From the NCBI GenBank assembly GCA_028554795.2, contig CM068839.1:39027006-39091005 (forward strand): a stretch of DNA of 64,000 nucleotides, in the 5' to 3' direction. Under the pieces are notes generated by a model. The model was not told the DNA's origin, did not search any database, and saw only the letters and a list, made by a program, of their open reading frames with translations. This DNA is from Sinohyriopsis cumingii. Its lineage: Eukaryota; Mollusca; Bivalvia; Unionida; Unionidae. Of this stretch, positions 58,201 through 64,000 are shown piece by piece. Position 1 is the first letter of the stretch. Each line of letters opens with the position of its first letter. Made by a program: the position numbers and the translations under genes.

Positions 58201-59642
58201 TCAATGACAGCTACTGGTAATGAGTCACGCGCGCAGTTCGCGTACTGAACTTCTATTACCTCCCCTGTATAGTCCTCCGGCTTGACATATTTCTTGTCGA
58301 CAAGCGCGGGGACGCTGCACCCAGTGTCATACAAGATGGTGGCGCCTTCACCATTGACAGTTGCGGCCGCAAGGTTGGCTGGGTTGCGACTCGCTTCCGG
58401 CACACATTCCTTCTTAGCTACGACATTCACCTGGGTCTGCCTGCCCTTGGGACAGTCCCTGGCAAAATGCCCCAGGCGCTTGCAATTAAAACATGTCGGC
58501 GGCCCTCGCCGACTTGCAAGTCCTGGTTTCGTGGGTGAGGCCTGTCCAGGTCGATAGGCGGCAGCCCTACCTGTAGGTGCCCCTCCGACCTTCCCGTCGC
58601 CCTGACGGTTACGGACAGCCGGCTCAACCTCCCCCATACGACGCGACTCAGAGGGTCGGGGTCGGTCAGCAACCCCGGAACCTCCACTCTTCGAGTGCGC
58701 CTGCTCGTATCGCTCCGCCATGTTAGCGATCTCTTCGAGCGTCCGGTGTTCTCTTTCTGCTAAGAAAACTGTCAACTCGCGACGGTAAGTACCCAGGACA
58801 TGTTCCTTGAGTATTACCTCGCGTAGCCCTTCGTACGTGCGTTCGACTTCGGCCATTTTCATCCACTTCTCAAATAAACCTCGAACACGGTTGTGGAATT
58901 GAGAGTGGGTCTCTGTTACCTTTTTCACCGAGTCCCGGAAAAGTTTCCGGTAAGTCTCGGCGGTCAGCCGATAATGGCAGAGAAGCGCCTTCTTGAGGGC
59001 AGTGTAGTCATCAGCCTCTTCTGCAGTTAAGCCGTGGTAGACTTCCCGAGCTGCACCTTGCAAAAAGGCTGAGACATTAATGGCCCAGTGCTGTTCAGGG
59101 ACCTGATGAGCGCGTGCGAGTTTCTCAAACTGGACGAGAAAATCGTCAATAGCCTCCTCCCTATCATTGAAGCGTGACATGTTGATCTGGACTATCCGGT
59201 GGTCGATGAAAGGTCGGCCGGTTGTTCCAGAGCTTGTACTGGCGTCGTCCCGTCCGTTGGTCCTAGCTTCAACTCTGACCTTTTCCATCTCCAGAGTGTG
59301 AGCGAGTCTGGCTAGCTCCAGCTCTTTCTGGGCGTCTCGGTCCGCTGCTATCTTGGCTAACTCTTGGTCCGCTGCTATCTTGGCTAGTTCTCTCTGGGCT
59401 TCTCGGTCCGCTGCTATCTTGGCTAGTTCTCTCTGGGCTTCTCGGTCCGCGGCTATCTTGGCTAACTCTTGGTCCGCTGCTATCTTGGCTAGTTCTCTCT
59501 GGGCTTCTCTTTCCGCTGCTTTTTCGGCCTTCCATTCCTTGATCCTTTCTTCTACAAAGGTTGCCAGGCGATCTCCCTCGTATCCAAGATCTTCCGACCC
59601 CATGGCGCGGTATTCCTTTATCATTTGTCGTTCGGTAGCCAT
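55221..59642 (-). CDS. Gag-Pol polyprotein, order Gag-PR-IN-RT-RNaseH
   Basis: One 1473-residue ORF. Residues 35-125 form a charged Ala/Glu/Lys-rich coiled coil of repeated LAKIAADREAQRE-type units. Residues about 145-315 are a gag capsid-like domain, followed by a CCHC zinc knuckle (C384, C387, H392, C397). The protease has DTG at 439-441. The integrase follows directly: zinc-binding H624, H631, C658, C661; catalytic D694, D754 and E790 with 35 residues between the last two; and a GPY motif at 931-933. Then comes reverse transcriptase with LDLSKGYWQ (D1142) and the FMDD box at 1204-1207, then RNase H with D1355, E1394/E1396, D1421 and a final D1464. All catalytic residues appear intact. Integrase before reverse transcriptase is the Ty1/copia order, yet the D35E spacing, GPY module and RT-RNaseH sequence style are Ty3/gypsy. 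This is the signature of the Gmr1 group. Gag and Pol share one frame with no stop or shift, so the Gag:Pol ratio must be set some other way. The ATG at 59642 is the first in-frame start. Confidence 0.96.
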   Translation of the reverse strand: MATERQMIKEYRAMGSEDLGYEGDRLATFVEERIKEWKAEKAAEREAQRELAKIAADQELAKIAADREAQRELAKIAADREAQRELAKIAADQELAKIAADRDAQKELELARLAHTLEMEKVRVEARTNGRDDASTSSGTTGRPFIDHRIVQINMSRFNDREEAIDDFLVQFEKLARAHQVPEQHWAINVSAFLQGAAREVYHGLTAEEADDYTALKKALLCHYRLTAETYRKLFRDSVKKVTETHSQFHNRVRGLFEKWMKMAEVERTYEGLREVILKEHVLGTYRRELTVFLAEREHRTLEEIANMAERYEQAHSKSGGSGVADRPRPSESRRMGEVEPAVRNRQGDGKVGGAPTGRAAAYRPGQASPTKPGLASRRGPPTCFNCKRLGHFARDCPKGRQTQVNVVAKKECVPEASRNPANLAAATVNGEGATILYDTGCSVPALVDKKYVKPEDYTGEVIEVQYANCARDSLPVAVIDLDSPYVKGKIEAACLEGLSHDVILGCRYVLPQPNPETCTPMPVSAVETRAMSRQPKQKPIQVTSTPVSNVIPAELRKLQQEDATLAQLHKHAEAGTERETPNGAVKFVYKKGILYRHARKHNEHFKQVVVPKEKRCEVLKLAHESLMGGHMGIAKTRDRLVKEFYWPGVQGDVKRFCLSCDKCQRMAPKTDQRPIPLGSTPLIDEPFRRVAMDLIGPIKPASAHGNRYILTVVDYATRYPEAVALRNIDTETVAEALFAIWSRVGVPDEILTDQGTQFMSRVMAEVNRLMSIKHLTTTPYHPQCNGLVERFNGTLKNTLKKLCEGRPKDWDRYIPAMLFAYREVPQASLGFSPFELLYGRTVRGPIAVLRQLWTDDHAVEEVRTTYQYVADLRNKLEEVCSLAQENLKRARAQQAKNYNKRAKPRQFEVGDKVLLLLPQEHNKLQVSWRGPYVVTKKVGGQTYRIQLPTKEKLYHANLLKRYRERETASDFVVAAIVTEDIEGDTEGANTVPSCPLTRAETPSDVECDPMLTEGQRNEIETLLAGYSDVLTEKPGRTTLVEFGLKMVDDRPVQRKPYPLPHAKRQVVREEIEQMIALGVIEPADSPYSSPVVLVQKKDGTHRFCVDYRKLNQVTEFQVEMLPDPEHIFASVSKAKYFSKLDLSKGYWQIPVRKEDRPKLAFATPDGTYQWLVMPFGVQNAPSVFTRMMRKLLEPLRDRGVHNFMDDLLLATETWGEHLALLADVLERLRQEGLTARPSKCHLGFRTLDYLGHTLSQGTLSPERSKVEQLRNAARPTTKTEVRSFLGLAGYYRRYVANFSAIAGPLSDLTKKRTPSKFVWTDACEHAFQTLKDRLTSDAVVRLPDLDKEFVLRTDACDTGLGAVLLQEHDKTLFPVAYGSRKLSAAEKNYSVSERECLGIVFGISRFERYLYGRKFILETDHQPLAYLAQAKLSNGRLMRWSLFLQQYQMQIRYVKGSENVGADFMSRSAEMI
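59329..59520 (-). repeat. Internal coding repeats in the gag coiled coil
   Basis: Units of 39 bp and 27 bp (on +, ctatcttggctagttctctc and ctatcttggctaactcttgg) alternate, encoding LAKIAADREAQRE and LAKIAADQE. Both lengths are multiples of 3, so copy-number change keeps the frame and changes only the coiled-coil length. Confidence 0.88.
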
Positions 59643-59966
59643 TATACTAATGTAAAGTGATACCTTGTCTCAAAATTCAAACAATATACAGATATTTGTA
59701 ATACCAGTTTAAATACTTACCTGTCGACAACAACTAGTTTCGTTCAGGTAAGATATTTGTTCGATATCTGCTTCACACGTACTGCTATGAATGGAAGATC
59801 TACAAAGCCTGCACATATGACAATAAAAATACAAGATGAGAAAATCACAAAATTTCAAATACAAAGAATGGAAAATATCTCACACTGTTCACTAATACTT
59901 CTACCAATAACTTTAAGTCCCAAAATAATATATATGTCTAATTCATATCCCGGACGAAGCGCCCAC
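59643..59966 (-). promoter_or_regulatory. Leader with primer-binding site and a consensus splice donor
   Basis: One base after the 5' LTR the sense strand reads TGGGCGCTTCGTCCGGGAT (about 59947-59965). It begins with TGG as primer-binding sites do and resembles, with an indel, sites complementary to the 3' end of tRNA-Pro. The tRNA identity is an inference. In the leader a CAGGTAAGTA motif (sense, about 59713-59722) matches the consensus 5' splice site, so the transcript could be spliced in its leader. No acceptor was identified. Confidence 0.7.
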
Positions 59967-61798
59967 TGTGGGGGTGTAGTGGTTGTCTAGGGGTGGGGTT
60001 CTTCTTATAGACTTTAACGAATTATGAGAGGTTCCCCTGGTCCTTATTCAGAAGGTTAATTCTGGACACTATATTATTTATTGACTAAATATATTTATGG
60101 CTACGAGCCCCCAGTCAGCAATGCCGACAGTTAAATTAAAAGAAATACAAAGATGAAATTTAAACAATAACAATTTAATAAATGAAATTTAAAAGAATTT
60201 AAAGTAATCAATGTCTCTCTTTCACCCAATGATCCCTTTGATCATCATTTGAGTTCACAGTGTGAGGAGATTTTTCCCTTCTTGAGTGCTACTCATCTAA
60301 ATCTCTTCGTTCCCTTGTCTTTCTCTCCTTTCGTGATCTCCACTTCCGCTTCCTCTTCTATAATCCTTGTTCCTTGCCGTTATCTTGACTTCCGGTTCCT
60401 CTTCTAGTATCCGGAACCCTTGACGATATCCCTTGAGGTCACCCGAAATTCACTCGGTATCTCTCACCGTCACCCGAAATTCTCTGAACTTCTCTCGTCC
60501 CCCGAAATTCTCTGAAATTCTTTCGTCCCCCGAAAGCTTCCTGTTGAAAGGTATAATGCATTAGCATAGGGTTATAAAAATCTTCCCTCACACTACGTCA
60601 CTGAACTGAACCATCAGTTTAAGGCGGGACATTTGGGTCGCGCATGCGCACACATCGAAATTCCCATACACCTCCGCCGCTTACAAAAATGGCGCCATAA
60701 CACAATCACACAAAGGATTCAAATATCTACATACTGAGCCCTATCAGTATATACATACAAAATATTTCAAATATGATTGTACTAAAATATTACTACGATT
60801 AGTAATATGACTATCTATATATTTATATATATTCACATATATTTCCTACACAAGCGTACCAAATCCACAATATTCACATTCAAATTGTGATAAACGGCAA
60901 TCCGTTACTCAATGGCAAAATCTATCATTACGTAAACAAATTTCTTGTCTACCAAAATATAACTACGCAAAGAAATATTAATTCTTATAGCGGCTAGCGA
61001 GCAATACAATTCTTCACAAATACAAATCGTCCTTTCAAAAGGGCGTAAACGTAATAATCCACGAAATAATATGCACACATATTACTAGCGAAAGAAGAGA
61101 ACATTTTCGCCTCACAAATAAGGTGTACATAGTAACATTATGAATAATGATGCAACGAATCAACATCGTAATCAATCGTAAACAAAAGTCTTAGCTAAAG
61201 TCATGAAAAAAATGCAAAATATTAAGGTCATAATTAACTATTCATACTTCAATACAAGTAAAATGTATACATACGACAAATTCTCTTCAATTAACAGCAG
61301 TCGTATCAAGCAGAATCAACGTAACATCAAACTTACCTGATCGAAGCTATTTCATGAATTTCCTAAATTCCGCCAATTTTTACGAATGGCTAACGGAGTG
61401 TGTGTCACTGCGACTCTTAAACACCAACTGACGAATTTCAGGCTTGTACAAGTCTTATTCCAGCTTCTCGAATCAAGTCCCACCTACAACGCATCCCGAT
61501 TGGATGGCGACGGACTCTGGTCATTTGATCGAACTGTCAATCATAAAAATGTCAGTCTGTGTGTCCCCATGTACTGTCCAGCCTACCATTGTCGGCTTCC
61601 GGCTCTTTGAAGTTGTCTACGTCACGTGTTCCCATGTACAAAGATTCCCGCCAGATTTCCACTCAAGAGCTCAAACAAAGACTGGGTTACGTAAGAGGAT
61701 TAGCCAACTTAGGCACTTGGAAAAACAAAGCTTACCTGGCTCCACTTACAGACTTATAAATACATGTATAATACAAGGGGTTGGGGTAAAACATCACA
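59967..61798 (-). repeat. 5' LTR of the Gmr1-like retrotransposon, 1832 bp
   Basis: Same length as the 3' LTR and, by eye, the same sequence. It carries the promoter in sense. Sense TATA-like words occur around the complement of ggttataaaaatcttccc (about 60570-60590). The U3/R/U5 borders cannot be placed from sequence alone. The candidate poly(A) signal is at 60077-60082. The right-hand target duplication ccatc follows at 61799-61803. Confidence 0.95.
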
Positions 61799-63085
61799 CC
61801 ATCTCATCCCATCTAGTCCTTACCCATGCCAATGTATCCCATCCCATCCCATCAAATCCTTACCCATGTCTGTGTATCCCATCCCATCCCTTAAAGTGCT
61901 TCCCATGCCTGTGTATCCCATTCCATCCTGTCAAGTCATAACCTATGTCCATGTATCCCATCCCATCCCATCAAGTCCTTCCAATGTCTGTGTATCCCAT
62001 CCCATCCCATCCCATCAAGTCCTTACCCATGTCCATGTATCCCATCCCATCCCATCAAGTCCTTCCCATGTCTGTGTATCCTATATCCCATCCCATCCCA
62101 TTAAATCCTTACCCATGTCCATGTATCCCATCCCATCAAGTCCTTACCAATGTCAAAGTATCCCATCCCATCCCATCCCATCAAGTCTTTACCCATGTCC
62201 ATTGTATCCCATCCCATCAAGTCCTTACCCATGTCCATGTATCCCATCCCATCAAGTCCTTCCCATTTCTGTGTATCCCATCCCATCCCATCCCATTAAG
62301 TCCTTACCCATGTCTGTGTATCCCATCACATCACATCAAATCCTTACCCATGTCTGTGTATCCCATCCCATCCCTTCAAGTCCTTACCCATGTTTGTGTA
62401 TCCCATCACATCCCTTCAAATCCTTAACCACGTATGTGTATCCCATCCCATCCCTTCAAGTACTTCCCATGTCTGTGTATCCCATCCCATCCCATCAAGT
62501 CCTTACATATGTCCATGTATCCCATCCCATCCCATCAAGTCCTTACCCATGTCCATGTATCCCATCCCATCAAGTCCTTACCCATGTCCATGTATCCCAT
62601 CCCATCAAGTCCTTCCCATGTCTGTGTATCCCATCCTATCCCATCAAGTCCTTACGTATGTCCATGTATCCCATCCCATCCCATCAAGTCCTTCCCATGT
62701 CCATGTATCCCATCCCATCCCATCAAGTCCTTCCCATGTCTGTGTATCCCATCCCATCCCATCATATCCTTACCCATGTCCATGTATCCCATCCCATCAA
62801 GTCCTTACCCATGTCCAAGTATCCCATCCCATCCCATCCCATCAAGTCCTTACTCATGTCCATGTATCCCATTCCATCAAGTCCTTACCCATGTCCATGT
62901 ATCCCATCCCATCAAGTCCTTCCCATGTCTGTGTATCCCATCCCATCCCATCCCATCAAGTCCTTACCCATGTCTGTGTATCCCATCACAGCCAATCAAA
63001 TCCTTACCCATGTCTGTGTATCCCATCCCATCCCATCAAGTCCTTACCCATGTATGTGTATCCCATCCCATCTAATCAAGTCCAT

Positions 63086-64000
63086 TTCAAACTTCATCAG
63101 GTTTTGAAGTCAGGTTGATGTACTGTATGACCTGCATCCACGGCTCATTGTTTGCTTGTCGAAAATAATTAACACACTGAAGGTCTTGTTTCTGATCCAA
63201 TTTAGTTGACAAACTTGGAATATAGAACTATATCATCCATATATTGGACAAGTTTGATAATGAGCAAACTCCACACAAACTGCATCTGATTTTGACAAAA
63301 CTTGCAATATGTTATCAAAATTTTGCATATTAGCAGGGTGATCTTGCATCGTTCATTCTTACCAATCTAGATGATGAATTTTTGATACAGTTTTGATCAA
63401 ACTCGGTAAATAGGCTTGAGTCATCAAGATCTTGAATGTACAGTTATGTGCAAGATCCATGCATATTAATGAGGTGATCTTCATATACAACACTGGTCTT
63501 GAAAATAAATTATGATGTCAAGTCTTGAAAAATGTGTTAAAATTAGAAAAAGTGTGAAAACAATCTTTGAAATATACTTTAATTTGCACTGATAGCTCTT
63601 AAAAGCCCTTGAATTTTGCTAATACATGAAAACCCATCAAAACTGAACCCTCATTATACTGGAATTTCCTCCAGATCACAGTTATTTGGCTGTCTTGAAT
63701 TTTTCACTATGTATCATTTTCCCCCAGTAAACCAAAACTTATCACTACTGAAAAACAAAACAAATTCCAGTCCCAAATTTCAATTTTTCTCTTAAAATAA
63801 CCCCTATAAAACCAAAATTCACACTGAACTAAATTTTAGCTTCTAAATTCCTGCCATGTGCTGGACCAGATTACTTACGGTTAGCAAACACTGTTGTAGG
63901 CTTAGTTTACTAGTGGGAAAATGTCCCAAGGTCATGTAGGTTATTAGAATATTTGTCATAACTAATAAAACAAAGTAGAGCCACCAATACGATTGATTAT
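63086..64000. other. Non-coding right end of the window
   Basis: AT-rich, with no Ig exon. The stretch 63480-63640 (tcttgaaaaatgtg, cccttgaattttgc) is a diverged member of the dispersed repeat also seen at 14330-14445 and 35962-36010. A pyrimidine-rich acceptor-like cattttcccccag near 63728 is followed by a frame with no Ig features, so I do not call an exon. Confidence 0.6.

Larger units (their letters stand above)
53249..61798 (-). mobile_element. Complete Gmr1-like Ty3/gypsy retrotransposon, 8550 bp
   Basis: The element consists of a 5' LTR (59967-61798), PBS (about 59948-59965), leader, a single gag-pol ORF (59642 down to 55221), a PPT next to 55081 and a 3' LTR (53249-55080). It is bounded by 5-bp ccatc duplications. 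No env-like ORF exists between RNase H and the 3' LTR (140 bp). The intact ORF, matching LTRs and CpG-rich composition against CpG-poor surroundings all indicate a very recent insertion, possibly an autonomous active copy. It lies antisense to the Ig gene and inside a minisatellite. Confidence 0.95.
52125..63085. repeat. 35-bp minisatellite interrupted by an LTR retrotransposon
   Basis: Units follow catcccatctagtccttacc plus catgtccatgtatct. About 32 units lie at 52125-53248 and about 36 at 61799-63085; everything between is the inserted retrotransposon. The left part is mostly the ctagtcc type, while the right part is mostly the caagtcc and cccatgtctgtgta types with extra catcc steps. The switch already begins at about 52990 left of the insertion. 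The unit has no stop codon in any + frame and 35 is not a multiple of 3, so long spurious ORFs (such as 61764-63107) run through it. Confidence 0.94.

Noticed and set aside
55221..59642. Classification as Ty1/copia because integrase precedes reverse transcriptase
   Set aside because: The integrase has a GPY module and the RT and RNase H motifs are Ty3/gypsy-like. The order alone is explained by the Gmr1 group.
55328..59655. Antisense and other-frame ORFs (60-199 residues) across gag-pol
   Set aside because: Shadows of the real frame in a GC-rich coding region; none shows a domain.
61764..63107. 447-residue ORF and several other long + frames in the 35-bp array
   Set aside because: The unit has no stop in any + frame and its length cycles through all frames, so open reading is automatic. 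The predicted peptides are pure repeats of one unit.

Overview
The window looks like AT-rich nuclear DNA from an animal. Coding exons are short with GT..AG introns of 0.6 to 8.5 kb, tRNA-derived SINEs carry flanking duplications, and minisatellites are very abundant. A mollusc or other lophotrochozoan is my best guess, because several introns hold degenerate dispersed repeats of a type I associate with molluscan genomes (words such as agttatggcccttgt). No sequence here proves the phylum.

Host gene. From 6691 to about 51408 the + strand carries part of one very large gene, best explained as a hemicentin-like extracellular Ig-superfamily protein. I find twelve consecutive I-set-type Ig domains. 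The first nine are one exon each, 279-285 nt, all bounded by phase-1 introns. Domains 10, 11 and 12 are each split by an internal intron. Domain 10 has a one-base frame disruption (36604-36607). The second half of domain 12 is short and lacks the expected cysteine. The 5' and 3' ends of the gene are not visible.

Left end. Positions 725-4565 hold a decayed BED-finger/hAT-type transposase gene with its own introns. Part of its coding sequence has been amplified into a 54-bp, 16-copy minisatellite.

Introns. Nearly every intron has its own private minisatellite. The largest is a 5.25-kb array of 32/33-bp units at 29965-35217. Other arrays include 30-bp units (39115-43003), 43-bp units (44850-46400), 39-bp units (18290-19125), 46-bp units (22790-23660) and 35-bp units (52125-63085). 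Together they make up very roughly a quarter to a third of the window. Three transposable elements with recognisable target-site duplications sit inside such arrays: a SINE at 14961, a 1.43-kb solo-LTR-like insert at 41297, and a complete LTR retrotransposon at 53249.

Main find. Positions 53249-61798 are an intact, apparently very young LTR retrotransposon on the - strand. It has two 1832-bp LTRs in which I saw no difference, a 5-bp target duplication (ccatc), a PBS, a PPT, and one uninterrupted 1473-aa gag-pol ORF. Its proteins are Ty3/gypsy-type, but the order is Gag, protease, INTEGRASE, reverse transcriptase, RNase H, the Ty1/copia order. That combination defines the Gmr1-like group of Ty3/gypsy elements.

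Other repeats. There is a roughly 320-bp tRNA-derived SINE family (four full or near-full copies, one truncated copy, one 48-bp end fragment), a second tRNA-derived SINE family (two copies), and a palindromic double-hairpin MITE-like element at 25942-26157.
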